From the NCBI RefSeq assembly GCF_023821985.2, contig NZ_CP098805.1, forward strand, positions 2,666,001 to 2,730,000: a stretch of DNA of 64,000 nt. Direction: 5' to 3'. Numbering within the stretch: the stretch's first letter is position 1; each line of letters starts with the position of its first letter. This stretch comes from Dyadobacter chenhuakuii. GTDB lineage: Bacteria > Bacteroidota > Bacteroidia > Cytophagales > Spirosomataceae. The notes beneath the pieces are model-generated. The model did not search any database, was not told the DNA's origin, and saw only the letters and a program-made list of their open reading frames with translations. Positions 27,277 to 36,471 of this stretch are shown here, piece by piece. Position numbers and translations under genes: made by a program.

Positions 27277-28230
27277 TCAGAGCTTCCTGCTGAAACTTAG
27301 TCCTACACCTGCCTGATTATTTCCATCTGGAAAGCTGTAAATATTCCAGGAGGTGCGTTTCTGCTCCATTTTCTTCTGGCGCAAAAGATTCCAGCTGCTC
27401 AATAGAATGGTGCTGGTGCCGATGCCTATATTGAACAAAGAAAGCCTGCCCTGACTGGTAAATTGAGGCGAATTGTCACCCTTGGTCAAACGTCTTTCGC
27501 GCGCAAAGCCGAAAGCACCCATAGCAACCTGGCTTGTTCCGGCCAAAAATCCAAGGACCGGGGCCGTTTTGGAATCGGCGCCCCTGGTAATATCTGCAAT
27601 ATTAATAACATTAAAAGTCGCATTTGCGCCCATCACAACGGCTGAACTGATGGCATACATGGGCTTAATGCGGTTTGAAGGCTGATCGGGATATGGATAT
27701 GAGCCGTAGGCTGGCTGAATCATCGCACATTCTTCCTTCGTTAACCCACTCGACGCGATCCAGTTGTCAACCGATTCGCTGTTCATATCTAAAATGTCGG
27801 CATACTGATAATTTGCGTTGATAAGCTCTGCTGTACGCCTCCCGGCAGTTTGTTCAACGAGATAACCTACCGCGCAAATATTCTGGTCTTTGTCGATGAA
27901 ACACGGTTTGCGCTGCCCTTCGTAATCGTAGTTTTTAGGATACTTTCCAGCTTGTGCATAGCTCCGGAGCAGGTTGAGCAAATGGGTTCTACTGGATTTA
28001 AATTCGCTGGTAAGGTGCGAAACATCCGCTTGACGCAAAAGCCGCTCCACATACAGGAGGTGTGTTTTGATCCGGAGCTCGTTATCCGTGTCCTCGTCAG
28101 GCTCAAATCCAAACTTCTCAACAAAACTAATGTTACCGCTGATCGGGTTGACGACGTCGAACTTTTGGTGATTACACCCGGCAAAAAATGCGATAATACA
28201 CAGGCAGATAAATAAGGAAACGGTGCGCAT
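27277..28230 (-). CDS. Lipoprotein of unknown function
   Basis: The frame opens at 28377, but the ATG at 28230 gives a proper lipoprotein signal (CIIAFFAGC, Cys19) and 317 residues. The first half is helical and contains QRKPCFIDKDQNICAVGYL followed by a WIASSGLTKEECAMIQPAYG segment; this cysteine-containing unit looks like a conserved domain seen in uncharacterised bacterial lipoproteins. The second half has hydrophobic glycine/alanine-rich stretches (AVVMGANATFNVINIADI, VLGFLAGTSQVAMGAFGF) that could be membrane segments or a small barrel. I do not recognise a named family. It lies upstream of the hybrid regulator and divergent from the permease gene. Confidence 0.7.
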   Translation of the reverse strand: MRTVSLFICLCIIAFFAGCNHQKFDVVNPISGNISFVEKFGFEPDEDTDNELRIKTHLLYVERLLRQADVSHLTSEFKSSRTHLLNLLRSYAQAGKYPKNYDYEGQRKPCFIDKDQNICAVGYLVEQTAGRRTAELINANYQYADILDMNSESVDNWIASSGLTKEECAMIQPAYGSYPYPDQPSNRIKPMYAISSAVVMGANATFNVINIADITRGADSKTAPVLGFLAGTSQVAMGAFGFARERRLTKGDNSPQFTSQGRLSLFNIGIGTSTILLSSWNLLRQKKMEQKRTSWNIYSFPDGNNQAGVGLSFSRKL

Positions 28231-28472
28231 AGGACGTTGACGGTTAGGTTGATAGTTCGGTTTAATATCCTTCCAGTTACTAAGAACTAAACAAATCGAA
28301 AATGGTTGGAAACTACTCGTCAATCCTTTGTGCAAAAGCGTCCTATTCATTTTTTTTCCCGGTATAAAATGCTTCAAAATTTCCGCGGCATAGGGACCAA
28401 CAAATATTGCGGGGGATGGGGAGGAGGATTGTCATTTAAATCGCTTTTACCGGAAATCGAACGACTGCTGCC

Positions 28473-30893
28473 ATGACACAGAACTACGCGAAGATCGCTT
28501 TCCGGGGACTTGCCAGAAATAAAGCTTATTCCTTCATCAACATTGCCGGCCTGGCCATCGGGATGGCCGTTGCACTGCTTGTCTCCATGTGGGTGTGGGA
28601 CGAATGGAATTTCAATAAAAAGATTGAAAACAGCGACCGCATTGCGCGGGTTATGTGGAATTCGACGCAAAATGGCAAGGTGATCACCTCTGCCAATATG
28701 CCGTTCCCACTCGCTGCCGAGCTGCGCAACAGTCACGGACAAGACCTGGAACAGGTAGCAGTATCATGGAGCAGTGACGATTATGATATCTTGTCGGATG
28801 AGAACAAGTTTCGGCATAAAGGGCGTTTTATGGAGCCGCAAGGCGCGCACATTCTGTCGCCCATAATGATGAAAGGCAGCCGGGAGGCTCTTCAAAACCC
28901 TTCCGCGGTGCTCATTTCCGAATCCGCTGCGAGCGCATTTTTTGGAAAAGGTGAAGCATTGGGCAAAATCATCCTGATCGATCACGAGCTACGTTCCGAA
29001 GTTGCCGGCATTTATCAAGATTTCCCTGAGAATTCTGAATACAAGAATCTCGATTTCATCGCACCATGGAAACTGTTCGTCAGTGCCAAAAGAAGGCAAT
29101 GGATAGGCGAGGCTAAGGATAACTGGGGCATTAAGACATTTGAAATACTCATAAAAGTTACACCCAAAACAAACATTGAGTCGGTGTCCGAGCGGATCAG
29201 CGGGCTAATGATGAGCCGCGTAAAGGACAATAAGATGGAAGCGAGTTTAAAACCAAGCTTACTATTGCATCCTATGGACCGCTGGCATTTGTTCGCCGAT
29301 TGGGAAAATGGCCGGAATGCGGGCGGTCAGATTACATATGTATATATTTTCAGCGTTGCCGGCATCTCCATTTTACTGCTGGCTTGCATCAATTTCATGA
29401 ATCTGAGCACGGCGCGGTCTGAGAAAAGGGCCCGTGAAGTGGGCGTCCGGAAGGCGGTTGGATCGATGCGTTACCAGCTTGTTTTCCAATTTTTGTTTGA
29501 ATCCCTTATTACCGTTACTATTGCATTGCTTATTTCATTTGTTCTGGTTGAAGTTGCTTTGCCTTATTTCAACGCGGTTGCCGATAAAAATCTGCAATTG
29601 GTACGAGGCACTGAATTCATCAGCAGCCCGGCTTTCTGGATCCTGATCCTTGCGTTTTGTGGTGTCGTTTCCGTTATTTCGGGAAGTTATCCTGCTTTCT
29701 ATCTGTCGTCCTTCAAGCCTGCTAAAATCTTAAAATCAGGAAATGTTCACTTTGGCAGCATTACTTCCTTACCAAGAAAAATACTGGTGGTTTTACAATT
29801 CACGGTTTCTGTTTCTTTGATTATCGGGACCATTGTCGTTTTCCGGCAGATCCAGTTCGGACAAAACCGGGCAGTTGGTTACGAACGAAACGGACTCATT
29901 AATGTTCAAATGCCACGCGGGGGCGGTCCATTGGATGCGCTGAATAACGATCTGCTGCAATCGGGTTATGTGGCCGATGTTGCACAGTCATCCGGCCCGG
30001 CGACGGACGTGATGTCCAATGCGAGCGGTTTTTCATGGGCTGGAAAAGCGCCTGACTTGCAGGAAAACTTCGCCGTCATTGCAGCTTCACACAGTTACGG
30101 CAACACGGTGGGCTGGCACGTGAAGGAAGGACGTGATTTTTCAAAAGCATTTCCGTCCGACTCGATGGCAGTTATTTTAAACAAATCTGCCGTTGAATAC
30201 ATGGGTTTGAAAGATCCGATAGGGAAAACGATCCGCTGGAAAGATGCGACATTTAATGATGATGTGTATCACATTGTGGGTGTGATCGACGATATGGTCA
30301 TGCAATCGCCTTTCCAGCAGGTGAAGCAGACTATCTATTTCATGACCTACGCACCGAATTTTCTTTACCTTAAACTAAAACCCGGAACCGAAACTGCGAC
30401 GGCCATGGAAAAGGTCCAGTCCATTTTCAAAAAGCATCTGCCGGATGTAGTGATCGATTTCAAGTTTGCAGATCAGGAATATGGCTTGAAGTTTGCAGTG
30501 GAACAGCGTGTTGCCAAGCTGGTTACCTTCTTCGCTGTGCTCGCAATTCTTATTTCCTGCCTGGGACTTTTCGCATTGGCAGCATTCACCGCCGAGCGGC
30601 GAACCAAGGAAATCGGCATCCGGAAAGTGCTTGGCGCAACCATCACGAACATCTGGCTGATGATTTCGAAAGAATTTGTTTACCTCATCGTAATTGCACT
30701 GCTCATAGCAACTCCCCTAACCTATTATTCTTTATCCAACTGGCTTGCTAAATATCAGTATCATACCACATTATCCTGGTGGATATTCACAATTTCGGGG
30801 TTGCTGGCATTGGCTTTAACCGTGCTTACAGTAAGCTATCAGGCTGTTAAAGCTGCCTCACTAAATCCTGTCAAATCGCTTAAATCGGACTGA
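28473..30893 (+). CDS. ABC transporter permease of the FtsX/MacB type
   Basis: This 806-residue membrane protein has the layout of the large Cytophagales permeases: a first helix at about 20-42 (FINIAGLAIGMAVALLVSMW), a periplasmic MacB_PCD domain to about 280, an FtsX domain with three helices (about 290-425) containing STARSEKRAREVGVRKAVGS, a second periplasmic domain, and a closing FtsX domain with AFTAERRTKEIGIRKVLGA. These duplicated halves act with a separate ATPase in lipoprotein handling, peptide export or stress response. No ATP-binding gene is adjacent, as is common for this subgroup. The stop abuts the stop of the convergent beta-lactamase gene without a gap. Confidence 0.9.
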   Translation: MTQNYAKIAFRGLARNKAYSFINIAGLAIGMAVALLVSMWVWDEWNFNKKIENSDRIARVMWNSTQNGKVITSANMPFPLAAELRNSHGQDLEQVAVSWSSDDYDILSDENKFRHKGRFMEPQGAHILSPIMMKGSREALQNPSAVLISESAASAFFGKGEALGKIILIDHELRSEVAGIYQDFPENSEYKNLDFIAPWKLFVSAKRRQWIGEAKDNWGIKTFEILIKVTPKTNIESVSERISGLMMSRVKDNKMEASLKPSLLLHPMDRWHLFADWENGRNAGGQITYVYIFSVAGISILLLACINFMNLSTARSEKRAREVGVRKAVGSMRYQLVFQFLFESLITVTIALLISFVLVEVALPYFNAVADKNLQLVRGTEFISSPAFWILILAFCGVVSVISGSYPAFYLSSFKPAKILKSGNVHFGSITSLPRKILVVLQFTVSVSLIIGTIVVFRQIQFGQNRAVGYERNGLINVQMPRGGGPLDALNNDLLQSGYVADVAQSSGPATDVMSNASGFSWAGKAPDLQENFAVIAASHSYGNTVGWHVKEGRDFSKAFPSDSMAVILNKSAVEYMGLKDPIGKTIRWKDATFNDDVYHIVGVIDDMVMQSPFQQVKQTIYFMTYAPNFLYLKLKPGTETATAMEKVQSIFKKHLPDVVIDFKFADQEYGLKFAVEQRVAKLVTFFAVLAILISCLGLFALAAFTAERRTKEIGIRKVLGATITNIWLMISKEFVYLIVIALLIATPLTYYSLSNWLAKYQYHTTLSWWIFTISGLLALALTVLTVSYQAVKAASLNPVKSLKSD

Positions 30894-31628
30894 TCACTTT
30901 TTTTCAAACAATTTGATCGTATAATCCAGCAGCGCAGTATCGCCTGATTTGCCGTGGCCAGGGATTATGACCTCGACGTCGGGATATCGCTGTTTCAGCC
31001 TGGTCACCGTTGCGGGCCAGGCGGCTTCGTTGGCATCTTCCAAATTACCTTTTCCCGCCCCGACTTCCTTAATAAGGCATCCGCCAAACATTACTTTTTC
31101 GCTCGGAAAATAACCGACGACGTTATCTTTGGTATGTCCTTCACCAAAAAATTCCGTGATCACATCCCTGTTGCCTACTTTCAATGCAAGCTTGTTATCA
31201 AAACCTTTTTCAGGCGTCGGGAAATTTTTTAGTTTGGTGGAAGCAATGGTGCGGTTTTCGGCATAAGAAGGAATCCCACGGCGTTGAAACTCTTTGAGCC
31301 CGCCTACACAATCTTCGTGAAAATGCGTCGCAATGATGGCCACAACCTTACAATCGAGGCTATCCTGAACCCAGCTGATGAGTTGCGAAGAAGTGGAATC
31401 ATCGACCGGTGTATCAAAAATAATAGCTTCACCTTTATCAAATACAACCATCCCGTTGCAAGGCACTTTTCCAAATGTCTCACTTTGGAAGTAAGTAATG
31501 TGCCGGTAAACATTCGGCTTAACGCGCTCAACAATAATGTCTGCCTTGCTGAAACTTTTGTCAGAAACTTTTGCGGATTTGCAGCATGTCAGGAGAAATA
31601 CAAGGCTTAGGAACAGGAGTTGTCTCAT
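30894..31628 (-). CDS. Subclass B1 metallo-beta-lactamase
   Basis: The 244-residue protein has a signal peptide with two cysteines (LLTCC, 15-16), so it may be a lipoprotein. The full B1 zinc-ligand set is present: His102, His104 and Asp106 in THFHEDCVGG; His165 in GEGHTKDN; Cys184 in GGCLIKE; His225 in PGHGKSG. Lys187 three residues after the cysteine and the GNLEDANEAAW segment are also B1 hallmarks (carboxylate binding and the loop asparagine). Such enzymes hydrolyse penicillins, cephalosporins and carbapenems in the periplasm. There are no mobile-element signs, so it appears chromosomal. Upstream in the same orientation are a small membrane protein and a degenerate receiver. Activity itself is inferred, not shown. 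Confidence 0.9.
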   Translation of the reverse strand: MRQLLFLSLVFLLTCCKSAKVSDKSFSKADIIVERVKPNVYRHITYFQSETFGKVPCNGMVVFDKGEAIIFDTPVDDSTSSQLISWVQDSLDCKVVAIIATHFHEDCVGGLKEFQRRGIPSYAENRTIASTKLKNFPTPEKGFDNKLALKVGNRDVITEFFGEGHTKDNVVGYFPSEKVMFGGCLIKEVGAGKGNLEDANEAAWPATVTRLKQRYPDVEVIIPGHGKSGDTALLDYTIKLFEKK

Positions 31629-31723
31629 CGTTGCGTATTGTTGATTTTTGTTTTAGTAAAACAAAACGAATTCGCCTGCTTAAACAAATCTCAACCAACA
31701 AATACCCGAATCAATGTCAAAAA

Positions 31724-32104
31724 TCACCTGGAAGTAATCGAATCGCGGTCCGCAGCTGCTGAACTGTCGCGATATTGCCTTCTCTGGCCCACCTGTGAAC
31801 TGTCAGCGTATGTCTTTTGATTTGGACGCTGTGGTAGGGTCGTTACGGTTTTGGTTTGCATCATTCCCTCATTGCCACCCGCACCCGTTCCGCTCATTTC
31901 CCACCCTGTCAGTGGCGCGGGACTGTCTGTCGGTGTATACAGATCGGTTTTTATTTCCCTTTTAATATAAATGCTGGAAGGGTTTGCCAGCTTCGTCCGT
32001 GTTGCAAGCACCTCGGATTGTCTATTCTGATTTATTATGATCATGCAGCCAATCAAAACAAATAAAGTAATGATCAGGCTAAAAAACTGCCAATTTTTTG
32101 TCAT
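31724..32104 (-). CDS. Small single-pass membrane protein of unknown function
   Basis: This 126-residue product has one hydrophobic helix near the N-terminus (FFSLIITLFVLIGCMIII) that includes a possible lipobox (LIGC). A polar, proline-, serine- and threonine-rich tail follows, without recognisable domains (SPAPLTGWEMSGTGAGGNEG, RPNQKTYADSSQVG). The tail looks disordered and ends in a charged segment. The start codon lies 2 bases after the stop of the receiver-only gene, which strongly suggests co-transcription. No family is recognised. Its role may be linked to the receiver or to the beta-lactamase downstream, but nothing in the sequence proves this. Confidence 0.65.
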   Translation of the reverse strand: MTKNWQFFSLIITLFVLIGCMIIINQNRQSEVLATRTKLANPSSIYIKREIKTDLYTPTDSPAPLTGWEMSGTGAGGNEGMMQTKTVTTLPQRPNQKTYADSSQVGQRRQYRDSSAAADRDSITSR

Positions 32105-32106
32105 AA

Positions 32107-32523
32107 CTATGCAGAGTATACGTTCGCGGTGCTTTGCACTTCTTTACAGAGATATTTGTCACCATTGATCACTGTCTTAATGCACGTTACCAGTTCGTCG
32201 GGATGATTGGTTTTTAGTAAATATCCGCTCACACCCTCATCCAGAAGCGAATTTGCCAGATCGTGCTGTAATTTTCCAGCGTAAACGACGAATGATGATT
32301 GCGGATAATCGTTCATAATGCGCTTCAATGCTACATTATCGATACCATCCGCTTCCTCTGTCATACCAATTATGATGATATCAAAAGTATGCTGATTGTC
32401 ACATTTCCCGAACGTTTGCATACAAGAGGTTTGGATCATTGTGAGGTTCTGGAAGTGATCCCTGAGAAAGATACGCATCCCTGAGCGAAGGACCGGATGC
32501 TGGTCTATTACGGCGATTTTCAT
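32107..32523 (-). CDS. Receiver-only protein lacking the phospho-acceptor aspartate
   Basis: The 138-residue protein folds like a response-regulator receiver domain: MKIAVIDQHPVLRSGMR at the start, FDIIIIGM at strand 3, and GYLLKTNHPDEL with the conserved lysine. The position normally held by the phospho-acceptor Asp is Gly53, and one of the two metal-binding acids is replaced (Asp7-Gln8). No DNA-binding domain follows; the protein stops after the last helix. It therefore cannot be phosphorylated in the usual way and may act as a constitutive or protein-binding pseudo-receiver. It is divergent from a normal regulator/kinase pair (32697-36429) and heads a likely operon with a small membrane protein and possibly the beta-lactamase. 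Confidence 0.85.
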   Translation of the reverse strand: MKIAVIDQHPVLRSGMRIFLRDHFQNLTMIQTSCMQTFGKCDNQHTFDIIIIGMTEEADGIDNVALKRIMNDYPQSSFVVYAGKLQHDLANSLLDEGVSGYLLKTNHPDELVTCIKTVINGDKYLCKEVQSTANVYSA

Positions 32524-32696
32524 GGCGCAAAACTACAACGTATAGCTGTCAGCGACACGCGAGATAATTGAATTGATAATTGAAAAATGTTATTTGAGGA
32601 CTAAAAAAATTAAATACCCTGACAAATTAATTCTATAACTATTTTTTCTAACTTGTTGTGTCAATATGCCAGGTTTCATTATTACTAACGTTCCTC

Positions 32697-33326
32697 ATGA
32701 GCATTCAAATTATTGTGGCCGAGGACCATCCATTGATTTTGATGGGGATCCAGCATTTGTTGATGGAACACATGCCAGGCGCTGTTGTCACGGCAACCGG
32801 CGATTTCAACAAAGCGCTGGCCTTGCTTGAAAAACAGCCATACAACTTACTGATCATGGATATTAACCTGCCTGGCGGCGACAAAGTGGGAATGATCACC
32901 TCTGTGCGGATGAAACAGCCCAAGATCCCGATCCTGGTATGTTCCAGCTATGACGAACAGCTTTACGCGCTCCCTTTTTTGAAAGCCGGGGCCAATGGCT
33001 ATATTTCGAAAACGGCACTTAACGAGGAATTTAAGCAGGCGATTGACAGTGTGATCAGTGGAAAAATTTACGCAAGCCCTTCGGTTATGGAGCAGGTTTT
33101 TGGTCAGCTTTTTAATAAAGGCAGCCAGGATCTGATTACAGATAAGCTGACGGACAAAGAGCTGGAAGTTGCCAAATTACTATCCAAAGGACTGTCTACC
33201 AAGGCCATAAGCGAGCACATTCACTTGTCACCCTCATCCGTGAGCAGTTACAAGGCGAAGATCTTTGAAAAACTCGGCGTAACCAATGTCATTGAACTTA
33301 CGAGATATTTTGAATTGAACGGGTAA
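32697..33326 (+). CDS. NarL/FixJ-type response regulator
   Basis: The ATG at 32697 gives 209 residues beginning MSIQIIVAEDHP, the normal receiver start; a GTG at 32658 would add 13 unneeded residues. The receiver (about 3-118) has the acidic pocket Glu9-Asp10, phospho-acceptor Asp55 in LLIMDINLPGGD and the lysine of GYISKTAL. The LuxR-type helix-turn-helix (about 145-205) contains LTDKELEVAKLLSKGLSTKA and SPSSVSSYKAKIFEKLGVTN. The sensor kinase gene begins 4 bases after its stop, so the two are translationally linked. Targets are unknown; the divergent degenerate-receiver operon is a natural candidate. Confidence 0.93.
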   Translation: MSIQIIVAEDHPLILMGIQHLLMEHMPGAVVTATGDFNKALALLEKQPYNLLIMDINLPGGDKVGMITSVRMKQPKIPILVCSSYDEQLYALPFLKAGANGYISKTALNEEFKQAIDSVISGKIYASPSVMEQVFGQLFNKGSQDLITDKLTDKELEVAKLLSKGLSTKAISEHIHLSPSSVSSYKAKIFEKLGVTNVIELTRYFELNG

Positions 33327-33330
33327 CTTC

Positions 33331-36300
33331 ATGTACCGGCATTCTCTTAATTGGAAACGTGTTATTGACGCCCGAATGAGAATCTGTCCGGTCATCGTTT
33401 TACGGTGCTTTCTTTGCCTGATGCTCGTTGCCTTTTACATTAAAGCGCAGCCGCAAGACGAGCTTTCATCGTACCGCCTGCAACATTTCACTGACGAAAA
33501 CGGGCTTCCGCAGAATAGCGTAAAGGCCATTATGGAAGACCGAAACGGCTTTTTTTGGCTTGCGACAGAGGTGGGCGTCGTGCGTTTTGACGGGCAAAAG
33601 TTTATCACTTTCGATAAGTCTAATGTAGCCATTTCAAGCAACCGGATACGCGGCTTTGTTCCCGCCTTGCCAAGCCCGCAGGCCGACCCCGATTACGAAT
33701 TTTACGGACTCACGGAGGACAACCAGTACATCGGCATCCGCAACAACGGGCTGGTAAAATCTGACACCGCTTTTTATGAGAAATACACGCAGACCGACCC
33801 ATTCACAGGCAGGCAGATCAGGCACAACAGCATGCTGGGAAGCTCGCCCGCGCAATACCCGAACAGGCCGATGGAGGAGCATTACTTCGTGGCTGCGGAC
33901 AGCGCAACATTCTACATATGGAGGCAAAACACCATTTCCTGCTATAAAAATCAAAAGCTGATCTCGACATCCCGCGGCTTGTTCCGGGATTTTTTCCTAG
34001 TCGGGTCCCAACCGTTCGCCATCGACGCATTGGGCAGGATTATCAGAATAAGGATTGGGAAAAGCAATGAAATCGTTTCGCCCGATGGAGACATCGTTCG
34101 TAATGCTTCGTTTATCAAGGGCAAAGACAATCTCAAATTGTATTGGAACAATGTTGCAAAAAGTGCCTTTCTATATCTGAATGAAACCTTCTACGCGCTC
34201 GAATTAACGCCTGGGGGACGATTGACCACAAAATTGCTTCTGCAGGGTTTTGATTTTGAGGATCAGGATATCGTAGCCGCGCATTATAGCAAAAACACCG
34301 GCGCTCTGCTGCTGGGAAGCACGACCAAAGGTTTGTTTTTAATTAAGAATAAAAACTTTGTAACGCTTAAAATAACCGGTAAGGACGCTGATAATGCATA
34401 CTACGCACAAAAACCAGCTGGAAACAATGCTGTAATAACCAGCCAGGGATACCGCATAGGACGGAACGCAGCAGGTGCTCCGTTTTTTGAAGGCTTGGTT
34501 TCACCGTTTATGAAAGAGTTTGGTTACAAATTCTCTCTGGCTATGAATCCTGACAGTTCTTTCTGGTTTGGGATCGGTGACGACCTTTTTAAATTGGATA
34601 AAACAGCACAAAATGTACTATATCAGTTAAAATTGCAGCAAAAATTCATGTCGCTTCGTATCGATAAGCAACATAGGGTATGGCTGGGCGGGGAAAACAA
34701 CACGCTGCATGAACTGGTAAAGTCCGGCAACGGCTACCAACCCAAATTAATTTTAAAAGCAGATTTCGGAGGTGTTTCCATCATAGGCCAGGAGTCAGCT
34801 GACGTCCTTCTGCTGGGAACTACAAAGGGGTTTTTCAGATATAATGTCCGCACCAAGCTGTTCCAAAAGCTGACTAATTTCAAGGATATGAGTATCCGGA
34901 GCTTTTACACAACCGCGGAGGGAACATGGATCACAACTTATGGAAACGGTTTTTTTCTGTTAAAAAAAGACCGCTTGATCTCGTTTCCCTTAGATAAGGA
35001 CCGGTTTCTGGCCTTTGCACATTGCATCAGCGAAGATGCGAATGGCTTTTTTTGGATCACCACAAACAGGGGCTTATTTCAGGTAGCGAAGCGGCATTTA
35101 CTGGACTATGTCCAGAATAGTCATAACATGGTTTACTATTTATATTACGACCGGAGCCAGGGTTTTGCTACAAATGAGTTTAATGGTGGTTGTTATCCGT
35201 GTTCTGTAAAGCTGGCCGACGGCACTTTATCACTTCCTTCAATGGATGGCCTTGTGTGGTTTTCTCCGAACAAAATCAAGCCCGAATTGCCGGATAGGGG
35301 CGTTTTTGTAAGTTCTGTCACTATGGATGGGAAAGACATCCCGATCAAAGACACGCTGCTTGTTCCATATAACTCGGAACAGCTTCGCTTGCAGGTGACG
35401 ACACCATATCCCGGTCATGTGAATAACATTCAGATGCATTATTCCTTGTCAGGCGGAGGAAGAGAGGAGAAATGGTTGCGCGTTAATACCGACTTCATGA
35501 TCTCCATCCCGAAGATGTCGTACGGTAAATACAACCTGACGATCAGAAAGAAAAACGGCTTTAAGACCAACGATTACACCTACAAAACGATCGTCCTGGA
35601 CATTCGGCCGGCGTGGTACGAAACGTGGTGGTTCCGGCTACTTATCGCACTTGCCTTGCTGGGATTGTATTTCATGGCTGTAAAATGGCGGGCGGGTTAT
35701 CTGGTAAAAAAAGAGCGAAAAGACAATCTGGTCCGGCATTACCGGGTTATCAGCCAGATTGTTGCAGCCGTAAATCACGACATTCAGACGCCATTGCATT
35801 ACATCGGCTATTCGCTGCGGTATATCAACGATTATCTTCAAAAACTGGAAAATGGTAATCCGCTGATAAACAGGATGAGCGAAGAAACGCTTAACACTAC
35901 GGTGCACATTGGAACGCTGACCAAAAATTTGCTGGATTACATCAAAATTCAAAACAAAAACGGCTCTTCGCGCACACAAATGAGCCAGGTAGAGGCGCGG
36001 GCCATGATCGATGGCATTTATTCGCTTTTCTCCGGCATTGCCGTTTCCAGGGGAGTTGTATTAAAAAATAATGTTGAGCCCGGTTTTCATGTGTGGAGCG
36101 ATCCCAGTCTGCTATCGATTATTGTGCATAATTTATTGGATAATGCATTAAAAATCAGCGCATCCGAAATAACAATATCGTCCGGCATTGAGGATGGCAA
36201 GAAGCAGATCATCATCGAAGACAGCGGAACCGGCATGCCGGAAGACCTTATGAAATGGCTCAATAAATCCTATCGCTCCTACGAAGAATGGCTGAAAATC

Positions 36301-36429
36301 TCCCTATACCCCGAACAAAGAGGCATCGGGCTGGTAATAGTAAAAGACCTAAGCGTCCTGCTCGCCATCAACATCACCGCCACCATCAACACCAAAAATC
36401 ACACGATTGTGAGATTGGTTTTTGAGTAG
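33331..36429 (+). CDS. Reg_prop sensor histidine kinase
   Basis: This protein has 1032 residues from the first ATG; an internal ATG at 33376 would start right at the signal peptide (VLRCFLCLMLVAFYIKAQ). The periplasmic part contains Reg_prop propeller repeats (GLPQNSVKAIMEDRNGFFWL, NGFFWITTNRGLFQV). It is followed by a Y_Y_Y-like domain (IQMHYSLSGGG to IRKKNGFKTNDYTYK) and a transmembrane helix (WWFRLLIALALLGLYFMAV). The cytoplasmic kinase has a HisKA-like box with His816 in NHDIQTPLHYI and a HATPase_c domain (IIVHNLLDNALKI, IEDSGTGMP, RGIGLVIVKDL). It follows the NarL regulator by 4 bases, so they form a pair. The signal sensed is unknown. Confidence 0.92.
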   Translation: MYRHSLNWKRVIDARMRICPVIVLRCFLCLMLVAFYIKAQPQDELSSYRLQHFTDENGLPQNSVKAIMEDRNGFFWLATEVGVVRFDGQKFITFDKSNVAISSNRIRGFVPALPSPQADPDYEFYGLTEDNQYIGIRNNGLVKSDTAFYEKYTQTDPFTGRQIRHNSMLGSSPAQYPNRPMEEHYFVAADSATFYIWRQNTISCYKNQKLISTSRGLFRDFFLVGSQPFAIDALGRIIRIRIGKSNEIVSPDGDIVRNASFIKGKDNLKLYWNNVAKSAFLYLNETFYALELTPGGRLTTKLLLQGFDFEDQDIVAAHYSKNTGALLLGSTTKGLFLIKNKNFVTLKITGKDADNAYYAQKPAGNNAVITSQGYRIGRNAAGAPFFEGLVSPFMKEFGYKFSLAMNPDSSFWFGIGDDLFKLDKTAQNVLYQLKLQQKFMSLRIDKQHRVWLGGENNTLHELVKSGNGYQPKLILKADFGGVSIIGQESADVLLLGTTKGFFRYNVRTKLFQKLTNFKDMSIRSFYTTAEGTWITTYGNGFFLLKKDRLISFPLDKDRFLAFAHCISEDANGFFWITTNRGLFQVAKRHLLDYVQNSHNMVYYLYYDRSQGFATNEFNGGCYPCSVKLADGTLSLPSMDGLVWFSPNKIKPELPDRGVFVSSVTMDGKDIPIKDTLLVPYNSEQLRLQVTTPYPGHVNNIQMHYSLSGGGREEKWLRVNTDFMISIPKMSYGKYNLTIRKKNGFKTNDYTYKTIVLDIRPAWYETWWFRLLIALALLGLYFMAVKWRAGYLVKKERKDNLVRHYRVISQIVAAVNHDIQTPLHYIGYSLRYINDYLQKLENGNPLINRMSEETLNTTVHIGTLTKNLLDYIKIQNKNGSSRTQMSQVEARAMIDGIYSLFSGIAVSRGVVLKNNVEPGFHVWSDPSLLSIIVHNLLDNALKISASEITISSGIEDGKKQIIIEDSGTGMPEDLMKWLNKSYRSYEEWLKISLYPEQRGIGLVIVKDLSVLLAINITATINTKNHTIVRLVFE

Positions 36430-36471
36430 ATAAGGGACTTACCAGCATGGCGTAGCTTATAAACCCCACCC

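Noticed and set aside
32528..32535. Minus-strand TAGTTTTG before the degenerate receiver gene
   Set aside because: It matches TAnnTTTG but lies only 4 bases from the start codon and has no -33 partner.
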